Counted from the first letter of the stretch, positions 1 through 7,374 are shown. The stretch: 64,000 nt of DNA from Sphingomonas sp. CCH9-E2 (GCF_001557215.1 NZ_LSJM01000055.1:4737-68736), one strand, 5' to 3'. A program made the numbers and translations. Notes: a model not told the origin generated them from the sequence alone.

Positions 1-72
1 CCGTAGCTCAGCTGGGAGAGCGCTGCAATGGCATTGCAGAGGTCAGGGGTTCGATCCCCCTCGGCTCCACCA
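1..72 (+). tRNA. tRNA-Ala(GGC), 5' end cut by window edge
   Basis: The window opens at about base 5 of the tRNA. The D arm (GCTC/GAGC) and an anticodon stem CTGCA/TGCAG around the loop ATGGCAT are visible; the loop places GGC at 34-36, reading Ala codons. The T arm (AGGGG-TTCGATC-CCCCT) and acceptor CGGCTCC-A-CCA follow, with CCA encoded at 70-72. The four missing 5' bases should be GGAG, from pairing with the acceptor 3' strand. This gene is the phage integration site, and its 3' half is supplied by the prophage. Confidence 0.95.
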
Positions 73-74
73 TC
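25..74. repeat. attL core, 50-bp direct repeat
   Basis: Bases 25-74 are identical to 45212-45261. The repeat covers the anticodon stem-loop through the CCA end of tRNA-Ala plus two bases. The tRNA on this side stays complete, so the insertion restored the gene rather than breaking it. Confidence 0.93.
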
Positions 75-79
75 GATCG

Positions 80-104
80 AGCCCGCAGAAATGCGGGCTT
101 TTTC
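80..104 (+). terminator. Phage-borne tRNA terminator
   Basis: AGCCCGCA (80-87), a GAAA loop and TGCGGGCT (92-99) form an 8-bp perfect hairpin followed by a run of five T ending at 103. It lies 8 bases after the tRNA CCA end and replaces the host terminator that was moved beyond attR (45275). Confidence 0.85.
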
Positions 105-113
105 GTATCTGCC

Positions 114-1478
114 TTAGGTCCGTCGCCGCGCCGTTCCGCCGAATGCGACGACGTTGGTATCGCGCTGGTATCGCAGATGCGCGGTCGTGTACTGGCCCAC
201 CTCGCGCCAGAAATCCTCGACGCCTTCGATCATCTCATTGAGGTAATCCGGGCGCAGGTGGCGGTAGTTCTTCTTGTTCGTGCCGACGCCGGCATGCCCG
301 GCCGCCGCGTCGATCTGCGCGTCCGGCACGCCGCGCTTGTGAAGCTCGGTCGCGATCGTGTGGCGCAGCGTGTTCGGGCTGCCGATGCCGCGCATCTTTG
401 GCCGGCGCTTTGAGAGCGAGCCGCGCCCGGCTTCGATCCAGACCGGATTGCCGTCCGCGTCGACCGCCTGCTCGCAAATCCCGGCTTCGATCAGGCACGC
501 CTCGAACGACGTCTTGATGCTGGCGGTGTCGCGGAAGATGACGTTGCCGTCCTTGTCTTCGGTCCGGTAGCGAATCGCCTTCCCGGTCTCGCCCTCCAGC
601 CATGGCGCCAAGGTTGGTGCGACCGGCACGATCGAGCGGCGCTTCTTCGTCTGCGCCCGGCCGGGTGCGTTGAAGTAGATCAGGCCGTCGCGCAGCTGAA
701 GGTCGAGGTCGAGTTCCATGATCGCCTCGCCACGGCCGTGCGTCGAGAGCATGATCATCACGAAGCGATGGACGTGCCATCGTTCGGGGATGCGGATGGC
801 CGCCTCAAGGATCCGGGCGACCTGCTGCGGGGTGTAGATCAGATCCTTCGGCCCTGGCCTGTCCTTCTCCGACACGTCGGGGATGAACGGGGCGGACGGG
901 ATGATCTCATTCTCCCACGCATGGCGGAGCGTCGCGCGAATAGCTGCCAGCTCGCGGCTGATCGTCGCGCCGCTGATCCTGTGGCCAGCTTTCCGGGACG
1001 GCTGGGCTTTGCGCCAGTCGATGTAGCGCTGGCACAGGGCGCGGTTGATGTCGGAAACATAGGGCCCGGAGGTGATCCGGCCCGCGCGGCGCTCGCCCTC
1101 GAAGAAGATCAACCACTGGCGCACGGCGTCGCGCGCGCGCTGCGGGTCGGCGTTGTTCTTTTCGACATGGGCGAGCCAATCGACGAACAGCGATTCGACC
1201 GACGCCTGGGCGAGGGGGACGGCGACCGGCTTGCGCCAGGCGGCATAGTGCTGCGCTAGGGCATCGATCGCTTCTTGCGGGGGCTGTCCTTGCGGCCCAC
1301 GGCCTCCCAAGCCTGTGCTCTTTCGGCCCGTTCGACGGCCGCGGCCATCGGCCCCGTCGACATACCAGCAGATGTTCCAGTCGTCGCGATCGGCGCGATG
1401 CCAGAGCCAGAAGGGGCCGAGCTCGACGCGGGCGGGGTTATCGTTTCCTGCGCCGCCGGGGCCGGATCGTCGTGCCAT
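114..1478 (-). CDS. int: Tyrosine-family prophage integrase
   Basis: This 454-residue tyrosine recombinase should catalyse insertion into and excision from the tRNA-Ala gene beside which it ends. The N-terminus (about 15-60) looks like an arm-binding domain with WxxCWYVDG. The catalytic domain holds an Arg in THGRGEA, a Lys in TKKRRS, NTLRHT (Arg372, where the usual first His of HxxR is Asn), Gly-His (His395) and the nucleophile Tyr405 in KKNYRHL. The ATG at 1478 was chosen because the integrase-like sequence starts there and the in-frame upstream extension is basic, low-complexity and antisense-like. It is the last gene of the leftward early operon and overlaps the preceding gene by 223 bp. 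Its last codons carry the left arm-type repeat. Confidence 0.92.
   Translation of the reverse strand: MARRSGPGGAGNDNPARVELGPFWLWHRADRDDWNICWYVDGADGRGRRTGRKSTGLGGRGPQGQPPQEAIDALAQHYAAWRKPVAVPLAQASVESLFVDWLAHVEKNNADPQRARDAVRQWLIFFEGERRAGRITSGPYVSDINRALCQRYIDWRKAQPSRKAGHRISGATISRELAAIRATLRHAWENEIIPSAPFIPDVSEKDRPGPKDLIYTPQQVARILEAAIRIPERWHVHRFVMIMLSTHGRGEAIMELDLDLQLRDGLIYFNAPGRAQTKKRRSIVPVAPTLAPWLEGETGKAIRYRTEDKDGNVIFRDTASIKTSFEACLIEAGICEQAVDADGNPVWIEAGRGSLSKRRPKMRGIGSPNTLRHTIATELHKRGVPDAQIDAAAGHAGVGTNKKNYRHLRPDYLNEMIEGVEDFWREVGQYTTAHLRYQRDTNVVAFGGTARRRT
153..174. promoter_or_regulatory. Left integrase arm-type site (tandem TGGTATCGC)
   Basis: Two tandem copies of TGGTATCGC lie in a 22-bp stretch that recurs exactly at 45108-45129. 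It begins about 80 bp inside the attL core, within the 3' end of int. Tyrosine integrases commonly bind short direct repeats in the phage arms. The function is inferred from position and symmetry. Confidence 0.6.
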
Positions 1479-1633
1479 TGGGACGCAAACTCCTCCGCTG
1501 TCATCTCGCACAGCTTCGCATAGATCGGGGATTTTACCAACGCGCGCACCTGCGCAGGGTCGAGGTGCAGCCGCTCGCCATTGCGGGCCGCACGCTCGAT
1601 CTTGTCGCGGATAGGGGCGAAGGTGAGGGTCAC
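1256..1633 (-). CDS. Small phage protein of unknown function overlapping int
   Basis: This 125-residue protein is not recognised. The first 50 residues look like ordinary folded sequence (a helix-rich IRDKIERAARNGERLHL stretch and TAEEFASQWHDD). The remainder is rich in Ala, Pro, Ser and Thr, probably because it shares DNA with the integrase N-terminus in another frame. It starts with GTG overlapping the stop of the previous gene (GTGA), so translation is probably coupled. A shorter reading ending near the integrase start would contain all the convincing sequence, so the C-terminal half may have little function. Early operon context suggests an accessory replication or integration role, but nothing specific can be said. 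Confidence 0.6.
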   Translation of the reverse strand: MTLTFAPIRDKIERAARNGERLHLDPAQVRALVKSPIYAKLCEMTAEEFASQWHDDPAPAAQETITPPASSSAPSGSGIAPIATTGTSAGMSTGPMAAAVERAERAQAWEAVGRKDSPRKKRSMP

Positions 1634-1875
1634 TCCTTAGCCTCTTTCGCTTCGACCGCCGCGATCGCTGCGTCCCGCGCTTGGCGATAACGAGCGCTCG
1701 CCTCGCGTAGCGCTTCGCCGCCCAGCTCGCGGCCGGAGGCGTCGGCATAGGTCTCAAACACGGCCCGGTTTAGAGCCTTGGGAACGCGTCGCCAGTGTGG
1801 CCAGCACATCAGTTGGTTCGGCTTTGCGTGCGCGGTGCAGCCTTTGATAGGGCAGGGTTTGCCTGCGCGGGTCAT
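1630..1875 (-). CDS. Small zinc-binding-like phage protein
   Basis: This 81-residue protein has CPIKGC near the start and CWPHW about 14 residues later, a C-x4-C...C-x2-H arrangement that could bind zinc. An Ala- and Arg-rich helix (SARYRQARDAAIAAVEAKEAKE) follows. It starts at the ATG overlapping the upstream stop (ATGA), which favours 1875 over the longer in-frame start at 1917. Small proteins of this form are common in early operons of alphaproteobacterial phages. No function is assigned. Confidence 0.75.
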   Translation of the reverse strand: MTRAGKPCPIKGCTAHAKPNQLMCWPHWRRVPKALNRAVFETYADASGRELGGEALREASARYRQARDAAIAAVEAKEAKE

Positions 1876-2714
1876 AGCGGTGCCGTTTCTTGCAGCGTTG
1901 CGTCGAGGAGCGCCCATGCAGCGGCCTGCTCGGGATCGTCGCTGTCTTGCCAGTTTGATGGGCGGACGGCGCTCACTGCGGTCAGCGCAGCGCGCAGCTG
2001 CGTGAGCCCGACGCCCATCGCCGCGCGGTCGAGATTGAGCTGGATCATGCCTTCCGATCGGTCAGCGGCCTCGCGCTTCCAGAACGCCACATCGGCGCGA
2101 AGCTCGGCTTCTACGGAGGGGCGGGAGGGGGAGGCGGCGAGGGCGTGCGCCAGTTGCCAGCCAAGATGCACGTTTTCGAGCGCATCATCGCCGTAGATAT
2201 ATCCACGACGCTCCATCTGCGCCCATGCGGCGACGAAAACCTGATCGTCGTGCATGTTGAGCGCGAAAGCGTCCTCGGCAATCGTCTCCCTCGGCACCAT
2301 GACGAACTCACCCCCATCGGGTGCGGGCTGGGAGGCGAGGGCGGCGCGGACTTCGCTCGGGTCCATCGGGTCTCCGTGCTGATCCTTTGGCATCGCGGCG
2401 CGAACGATGTTCATCAGCGTTCCACCAAGGTCACCGTCATACTCTTCAGTGCCGTCGCAAGGCGTCCAGTCGGTTACATCCAGCTCCTTGGCCAGGAGCT
2501 CGACGGCATACTGGACGCCGCTGTCGAACACGCAGGCGGCGGGATGATCGAATTCTGGCAGCGGGCCGTGATGGTCCGCCCAAGGGGCAAGCGCATCGTG
2601 CACTGACACAGTACCGAGCATCGCCGCGATCTCCTCGACCCCGGCGGCGGTGACCATGATCCCGCGCGCGGCGGCGCGGCTGGCGATATCGGCAAAGTCT
2701 GGGGCGGGGGTCAT
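1872..2714 (-). CDS. Phage hypothetical protein, 280 aa
   Basis: This 280-residue protein is of unknown role. It begins MTPAPDFADIASRAAARGIM, is acidic, and is mostly helical by composition, with a mid-region rich in Asp and Glu (DGTEEYDGDLGG) and segments typical of patchwork early phage proteins (FALNMHDDQVFVAAWAQ). No membrane segment or catalytic motif is visible. The start at 2714 overlaps the stop of the 34-residue gene upstream and has a purine-rich leader; the in-frame extension to 3053 is antisense to a real gene and was rejected. It belongs to the coupled early operon. Confidence 0.72.
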   Translation of the reverse strand: MTPAPDFADIASRAAARGIMVTAAGVEEIAAMLGTVSVHDALAPWADHHGPLPEFDHPAACVFDSGVQYAVELLAKELDVTDWTPCDGTEEYDGDLGGTLMNIVRAAMPKDQHGDPMDPSEVRAALASQPAPDGGEFVMVPRETIAEDAFALNMHDDQVFVAAWAQMERRGYIYGDDALENVHLGWQLAHALAASPSRPSVEAELRADVAFWKREAADRSEGMIQLNLDRAAMGVGLTQLRAALTAVSAVRPSNWQDSDDPEQAAAWALLDATLQETAPL

Positions 2715-2815
2715 TCTTCTTCTCCCGGCTGGTTCACCGCGTCCCATGCGCGGAAATAGATGACGGCGACCGCGATGGCCGCGACGAAGGCGATGGAAAG
2801 CAGGGCCTCGATCAT
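2711..2815 (-). CDS. 34-residue single-pass membrane peptide
   Basis: ATG at 2815 opens a 34-residue frame ending TGA at 2711-2713. The peptide starts MIEALLSIAFVAAIAVAVIY, a clear hydrophobic span of about 20 residues, followed by a short charged tail ending in GEEE. It fits exactly between its neighbours: its start overlaps the stop of the preceding gene (ATGA) and its stop overlaps the start of the next. That placement in a fully coupled operon is the main argument that it is translated. Its role is unknown; small membrane peptides in early operons can act on host envelope or exclusion functions, but nothing here shows that. Confidence 0.72.
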   Translation of the reverse strand: MIEALLSIAFVAAIAVAVIYFRAWDAVNQPGEEE

Positions 2816-3057
2816 TGGTTTGCTCCGGCTGCTGGCCCAGCGAGATGATCGAGTGCGCGACTACCGGCATGCTGGGTGCAGAGGTTGAGACCATCGACGC
2901 GCCAGCGCGCATTGCGCATGCAGGTCTCCGGATCGGATCTGCTGTAAGTTGCGCGCTTCTCGCGATATCCTTTGTAGCCGAGGTCATGCAGTTCGGCCTT
3001 GGGGAGCTGGCATTGAATGCGCTCGTAAGGCGGCCCGTCGAGGCGTTCGACAATCAC
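2812..3057 (-). CDS. Small Cys/His-containing phage protein
   Basis: This 81-residue protein begins with GTG at 3057, which overlaps the upstream stop (GTGA) and has a GGGAGG ribosome site 9 bases before it. The longer in-frame reading to 3351 is antisense-like basic sequence and was rejected. Visible features are CQLPKAELHDLGYKG, then a region with two Cys separated by about 16 residues (ETCMRNARWRVDGLNLCTQHAG), resembling a small zinc-binding domain. A short Ala/Gly tail ends it. The family is not known to me. Confidence 0.72.
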   Translation of the reverse strand: MIVERLDGPPYERIQCQLPKAELHDLGYKGYREKRATYSRSDPETCMRNARWRVDGLNLCTQHAGSRALDHLAGPAAGANQ

Positions 3058-4277
3058 CGGTCGAACCTCCCGCCTGCATGCTCGCGCTGGAAGCGGCGCA
3101 GGGTCTCGCCCGGCGTTTCGCCTGGCTTCATGCTGGCTCCGGTGCCGACTACCCCGCCCTTCCAAGACCCGCGCTGGTTGCCGACCTCCTCGTGGAAGCT
3201 GATCCCGATTTCGTCGGTGACCCGGCGGCGGACCGGGACGCCGAGAATCCGGTAGGTCGATGTGCAGCGCTCGCGGTGCAGGGTCGTCGGGACATGCTGC
3301 GCCTGTCCCGACGGCTGGCACATGTAGTGGAAGGTGTAATCCTCTGCCCACGGGGCCGGGCCCATCTCGGCGGCAGCTTCGGTGCTGTGCCAGTCGCGGG
3401 GCATCCGGTCGTGCGGGTGCCAGTTGCCAGACGCGTCGAGATACTCGCGCCGATAGTCGCCCCGGCGGCTATTCCAGCCCCATGGCAGCGAGAAGGAAGT
3501 GCGGCGGCGGCCCCAGCTGAGGGAGCCGTAGCCGCTCGCGCCGCCCCAATCCTGTCCGAAGCGGAAGCTCGCGCCCCATTCCGGGCTGTCGAGGGAATAG
3601 CCATCCTCGTCGCGGCGCGACAGGCGGATGAATACCTGCACGCCGGGGATCGCGAGGTGCAGGTTGCGTCGCTTGGCGACGGCTGCGAACAGCATAGAGC
3701 CAAAGCTGATCTCACCCCACCGGGTGCGATAGGACGGGTTGCGACCGCCCATGTATGCGCCGCGTGGAACCCCAAGCATCCGCAGATACCATGGCACCTT
3801 CCGATCCGCCCACGGAGCTCGCGCCAGATCCTCGGCTGCACGGCGGCGGTCGCGCTCGGGCTGCTCGCGCTGCCATGCGCCCTCATCCCACGGCTTATTC
3901 CAGACCTCATACGCCTGCAGCTTCATTGGGTTGAGGTCGGCCCAGTCGCCGCGAAACTGGATCGCGCGATCGTCAATCGTCAGAAATGCAGGCGGTTTCT
4001 CATGGGCAAATGCGAGGACCGGCCGGTCCGGGCGGGGCCGACGAGGTGAGGCGTATTCCTCCCATTGCTGGTCGAGCCATTCGCTCATCGCAGCGATGCC
4101 CTCGGGCGTCTTCGATCGCGACGAATAGATCATCAGGGTGAACAGCGCTGACGCGCGGATAGCCCACGGCCAGAAGCCGTTGGTGACGTGGCCGTAGATC
4201 GAACCGTCCTGCCACCCCCGGCCGTAGCTGTGGATGACGCCGTCGAAGTCGATGCAGATGATAGGTTTGTCGGACAT
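3054..4277 (-). CDS. HAD-like phosphatase domain fused to phage domain
   Basis: This 407-residue protein opens with a haloacid-dehalogenase-type motif, ICIDFDGVIHSY (about 6-17), where the first Asp would be the nucleophile and the second the general acid. Residues up to about 130 (TLMIYSSRS, then FLTIDDRAIQF) fit the rest of a small HAD fold: a Ser after strand 2 and an Asp-Asp late motif. The C-terminal two-thirds (about 160-407) is rich in Trp, Gly and Arg (WGEISFGSMLFAAVAKRRNL, GASFRFGQDWGG) and is known to me only as an uncharacterised phage region. Substrate unknown; a nucleotide or nucleic-acid-end phosphatase role in replication or repair is possible. Confidence 0.75.
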   Translation of the reverse strand: MSDKPIICIDFDGVIHSYGRGWQDGSIYGHVTNGFWPWAIRASALFTLMIYSSRSKTPEGIAAMSEWLDQQWEEYASPRRPRPDRPVLAFAHEKPPAFLTIDDRAIQFRGDWADLNPMKLQAYEVWNKPWDEGAWQREQPERDRRRAAEDLARAPWADRKVPWYLRMLGVPRGAYMGGRNPSYRTRWGEISFGSMLFAAVAKRRNLHLAIPGVQVFIRLSRRDEDGYSLDSPEWGASFRFGQDWGGASGYGSLSWGRRRTSFSLPWGWNSRRGDYRREYLDASGNWHPHDRMPRDWHSTEAAAEMGPAPWAEDYTFHYMCQPSGQAQHVPTTLHRERCTSTYRILGVPVRRRVTDEIGISFHEEVGNQRGSWKGGVVGTGASMKPGETPGETLRRFQREHAGGRFDR

Positions 4278-4297
4278 AGGAAGCTCCAGAAGAGGGG

Positions 4298-4768
4298 TTA
4301 GCGCGGGCGGCTTTCGACGCGGCGGTCGGGGGCGGTGCCGGTGATGAAGTATTCGCGGTGTCGGCTGATCGCGTTGAGCCGATCGCAGTGAGCCTGCAGC
4401 TGGTCGGTCGCCGCCTGGGTGCCGCGCACCATCGACGCGCCGATCTGCCCGGCGAGGTCGATCAGTTCGCTGGCGCGGGGCAGGAACGGCTTGGTCGTTG
4501 CCCAGCGGCTGGCCGCCGCTTCGAGCAGCGATACCGGCACGTCGGCGAGATCCTCGGTCAACAGCCGCAGCGTGTGGGCGTGCGCCTCAAGGTCCGCCTG
4601 CGCGTTCGGCCGGTAGCGGAAACCGAGTTCAGCCACGATTTTCGCCACGGCCGGCGGCACGGGCTTCTTCCGCTTCGGCGCGCTCGGCGGCGCGGAAGAG
4701 GGAGAGGCTGGGGTCAGGGCGCGATCCGCGAAGTGTGCGATCGGCTGGGGCAGGTCGGTGGGGGGCAT
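4298..4768 (-). CDS. Phage protein of unknown function beside replication gene
   Basis: This 156-residue protein starts at ATG 4768, preceded by GGAG, inside the last 140 bases of the replication-initiator-like gene. After a Pro/Ala-rich linker and a short basic patch (PKRKKPVPPAV) it is helical: KIVAELGFRYRPNAQADLEA, then LAADVPVS-type helices and a final segment with RLNAISRHREY. It resembles proteins that follow phage replication initiators and may help load replication machinery, but that is inference from position only. The long out-of-frame overlap with the gene before it is unusual in this operon, where overlaps are otherwise 1-8 bases. Confidence 0.7.
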   Translation of the reverse strand: MPPTDLPQPIAHFADRALTPASPSSAPPSAPKRKKPVPPAVAKIVAELGFRYRPNAQADLEAHAHTLRLLTEDLADVPVSLLEAAASRWATTKPFLPRASELIDLAGQIGASMVRGTQAATDQLQAHCDRLNAISRHREYFITGTAPDRRVESRPR

Positions 4769-5432
4769 TGCGGCGCTCCAGGGTTGCGGTGATCCAGGCG
4801 GCTGGGTCGGACGGGGTTTCGAGCTGCGCGGCCGAAAGCGCGTCGAGCACGGCGCCATCGCCGTGGGATTTCCGCCAGCGTCCGACGAGCGAGCGGGCAT
4901 TCCGGTCGGGCGTCCCGGCTGTGGTCAGCATGGGGATGGCGGACGCGAAGATGGCGGCGCGGATGTCGAAGGGTTGCGGAGGGGTAGGGGGCGCAAGCGG
5001 CGCTCCGGCGCCGGATGCGTTAGCATCCGAACTTTCTGTATCTGCTTCTGTATCTGAGGCCGTTGCGCGACGCTGATGCAACGTTGCATCGCCGTTGCGC
5101 CGCCGTTCCCGGTGGGAGCGAGAGCGGGCAGTGCTGCTGTCGCTCTCATATTGGCGGCGTGACCATGCGGCGACGGTGTCGCCGGTGGTGAGGCCGAGTT
5201 CGCCGAATGCGTCGAGCACCGCAGTCACGGTGTCGAGGGGTTCGGAGAGTATGACGGCGAGGCGGCGGGGCGTCGTCGCAAAGCGGCCGCGCTCGCCCGT
5301 CCCGCACGCGCTTTCGAGCAGCGCGTGCCAGGCGGCAATGGCCACCGACCGGCTGGTGCCCGCGATCATCGCGGCCTCCCCCAGCTTCGGGTCGGTGACG
5401 GTTCCTTCATAGGCGCGATACCAGCGGGTCAC
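4629..5432 (-). CDS. Replication-initiator-like phage protein
   Basis: This 267-residue protein begins MTRWYRAYEGTVTDPKLGEA and continues with a winged-helix-like domain (about 1-95) typical of phage replisome organisers that begin with a short WY...DPK segment. A basic linker (RSRSHRERRRNG, about 103-115), a Thr/Ser/Pro-rich hinge and a C-terminal helical domain (about 155-235) follow. The two-domain layout, early operon position and coexistence with a clamp gene suggest it binds the phage origin or recruits the host helicase; this is inference. The A/T-rich repeats of an iteron origin were looked for within the gene and not found. Confidence 0.68.
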   Translation of the reverse strand: MTRWYRAYEGTVTDPKLGEAAMIAGTSRSVAIAAWHALLESACGTGERGRFATTPRRLAVILSEPLDTVTAVLDAFGELGLTTGDTVAAWSRRQYESDSSTARSRSHRERRRNGDATLHQRRATASDTEADTESSDANASGAGAPLAPPTPPQPFDIRAAIFASAIPMLTTAGTPDRNARSLVGRWRKSHGDGAVLDALSAAQLETPSDPAAWITATLERRNAPHRPAPADRTLRGSRPDPSLSLFRAAERAEAEEARAAGRGENRG

Positions 5433-6205
5433 TGCTGCCCCTGCTGTTGCGTGGGAAGTGCGGCGATGAAGCTGTCGATCGCGTCGGCCATCGGCCGGAT
5501 GCGCTCGCCAAGCTGCGCGATGCCAGAATAGGTCTTGGCGATGCCTAGCCGGTGGACGACCGCAACCGCGCGGGCGAAGTCGTCGTTGTAGAACAGCCGA
5601 CTAACCTCGTGCGCTTCCAAAGCGCACGCCGCATAGATCGCGTTCAGCGTAGCCTCGGCGGTCTCCGCTCGGTCTGTTGCAGCCCTAGTCCGGCGCTTGA
5701 CCTCATCCTCGATACGCTTTCCGATCGCGGCGCGTTCGTCGACCATCGCCTTTTCGATCGCCTCACGAACGGTCGATCTGGCATGTTCGTCCGACCGACG
5801 GAGCAGCGCTGCCAGAAACTCGGGAGACACCGGCACGGGATCGAGGGGGGGCGCCGCGCGCACAACCTTTAGGCCGTTGCCGCGAACCTCATAGTGCCCC
5901 CACCTCTCGGGCAACTCGCCCTCGCGGACGAGGTCGGGTGGGGTGACGATCCACCAATATCGGCAATAGCGAGCAATCGCCTCGGCCTTCGCCGGCTGGC
6001 GCAGCTCGTTGAGCCAATCGCTGCGGCTGACCTTGATCTCGAAACCCTGCAGGGCGATCCCGCGCGAGGGCCAGAGGCCCATTGCGATGGCGTCTGCCCA
6101 ACGGCGAGCGCGACCGCCGGTGGCGTCACCAACCTCATAGAACAGGGCGTATTCCGGCGCGCAGAATTTGCGGGCGAGCGCCGCGCGGACATCGGATGAA
6201 CGCAT
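5429..6205 (-). CDS. PD-(D/E)XK-like nuclease-fold phage protein (MmcB-like)
   Basis: The 258-residue protein has an N-terminal domain with Glu24, Asp38 and the pair E56-I-K58 in GFEIKVSRSDW, the arrangement of PD-(D/E)XK nuclease folds. The motif block ALFYEVGDATG...RRWADAIAMGLWPSRG is strongly conserved in a family common in alphaproteobacterial phages that is often annotated MmcB-like or DNA-repair-like. The C-terminal half (about 150-258) is a long charged helix (KRIEDEVKRRTRAATDRAET) likely to form a coiled coil. Start at 6205 shares one base with the preceding methyltransferase stop (TAATG). It could process DNA ends or branched intermediates; no activity is proven by sequence. Confidence 0.75.
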   Translation of the reverse strand: MRSSDVRAALARKFCAPEYALFYEVGDATGGRARRWADAIAMGLWPSRGIALQGFEIKVSRSDWLNELRQPAKAEAIARYCRYWWIVTPPDLVREGELPERWGHYEVRGNGLKVVRAAPPLDPVPVSPEFLAALLRRSDEHARSTVREAIEKAMVDERAAIGKRIEDEVKRRTRAATDRAETAEATLNAIYAACALEAHEVSRLFYNDDFARAVAVVHRLGIAKTYSGIAQLGERIRPMADAIDSFIAALPTQQQGQQ

Positions 6206-7374
6206 TATGCCGCCCCCCTCAGAACATAGCCGGCTGGCGCGGTGTCGGCGGCGAGACGAGCCTCGAGAGTTCGCCACGCATAGCCAGCCACCAGTGGGAC
6301 GACGCCGTTTCCACAGGCGCGGAGGCGGTCCACCCGATCGGCCATCCCATCAGCCATTCTACGAACAGCGGGTTCAAGGTGCGGCGCTCGGGCGATGATG
6401 TTGGGCCAACGGGGGTCGCTGGGTCCGGGGGTAAGGAGGGGAAGTCCCGCGCAACATGGGCAAGCATGCGCTGATGCGACGCTTGCGTCGCCTTCCGCTC
6501 GTCGTCCGATGCGGTTGGCGTCGGCCAGTTCTTGACCATCTCCTGTAGGTCCGGCCCGCCCGCGCCGCGTTCCTTGCGCTTCGAATTGGCACCTCCGGTG
6601 ATCGCCTTCGGGGTGGCCCAGTCTCTCGTCCAGATCTGCACTTCGTTCGCGAGCGGAAGGCCAAAGCCGTTCCCGTTCGTGCCCTTCGCTTTCGCTTCCG
6701 CCTGGCGCTGTAACAGGCGATCGAGATCCGCAGCCTCGAACTGCTGCGCACTCGGCGTTTGCCAATGATCTGCCCAGTCCCGGCTCACCGCCGTCAGCGT
6801 GTCCGACACGCCCCGGCTGTGCCGCCGTCCCGCGCTCTCCGAATCCTCCGCCCGCGCGGTCGGCCATGACGAAGAGCCGTTCGCGCCCGTGAGCGAGGCC
6901 AAGCTCCTTCGCGCTGAACAGTCCGACCGTAACGCGGCAACCCAGTCTTTCCAGTGCTGGGACGAGCACGCGGAGCTGTCCGTCCGCATTCCCCGGGACG
7001 TTCTCGCGGAAGAGACGATGAGCCCCGCTGCGGTCGAAGGTGTCGATGACGCGATCAAGCAGCCAGCGATCGTCGTCGGCCCCGAGGCCACGTCCGGCGA
7101 CGCTGTTGGGCTGGCAGGGGTCGCCCGACACAACGCAATCCACTGCGCCACGCCATGCTCCAGCGTCGAATGTGGCAAGGTCAGACCAGATAGGCGCCGG
7201 ATGGAGCCACCCGTCTTCCATGCGCGCGACCAGGATGCTGGCTGCCGGGGCTTCCCTCTCCACGTAGCAGACGGTGCGAGCCGCTGGCTCGGCCAGTCGG
7301 ATGCCAAGGTCGAGACCTCCGACGCCTGCGCAGAGGGACAGGCAACGCCAGGGACGAAGAACCACGTCACGCAT
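6205..7374 (-). CDS. DNA (cytosine-5-)-methyltransferase
   Basis: This 389-residue protein has the ordered motifs of C5 methyltransferases: motif I SLCAGVGGLDLG (13-24), motif IV SGDPCQP with catalytic Cys87, motif VI ENV (124-126), motif VIII GRERLFVMAD (163-172), a variable target-recognition stretch, and motif IX/X RVDRLRACGNGVVP (347-360). It should methylate cytosine in phage DNA and could protect it from host restriction; the recognition site cannot be read from sequence. The start at 7374 overlaps the preceding gene by eight bases. Unusually, the +1 frame across 6219-6767 also carries convincing phage methyltransferase-type sequence, listed separately. Confidence 0.88.
   Translation of the reverse strand: MRDVVLRPWRCLSLCAGVGGLDLGIRLAEPAARTVCYVEREAPAASILVARMEDGWLHPAPIWSDLATFDAGAWRGAVDCVVSGDPCQPNSVAGRGLGADDDRWLLDRVIDTFDRSGAHRLFRENVPGNADGQLRVLVPALERLGCRVTVGLFSAKELGLAHGRERLFVMADRAGGGFGERGTAAQPGRVGHADGGEPGLGRSLANAECAAVRGCGSRSPVTAPGGSESEGHERERLWPSARERSADLDERLGHPEGDHRRCQFEAQGTRRGRAGPTGDGQELADANRIGRRAEGDASVASAHACPCCAGLPLLTPGPSDPRWPNIIARAPHLEPAVRRMADGMADRVDRLRACGNGVVPLVAGYAWRTLEARLAADTAPAGYVLRGAA
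6219..6767 (-). other. Second credible reading frame inside methyltransferase gene
   Basis: In the +1 frame relative to the methyltransferase, an open stretch of about 182 codons reads WQTPSAQQF, WATPKAITGGANSKRKERG, GAGGPDLQEMVKNWPTPTAS and TLNPLFVEWLMGWPIGWTAS. These are signature phrases of a C-terminal domain found in many phage C5 methyltransferases. The frame has no obvious start of its own with a ribosome site. Either both frames are used (by a +1 shift or internal start), or one is an evolutionary relic of the other. The residue patterns are seen; expression is not shown. Confidence 0.6.

Noticed and set aside
4298..5432. Iteron-type replication origin within the initiator-like gene
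   Set aside because: No set of direct repeats or AT-rich stretch was found on inspection.
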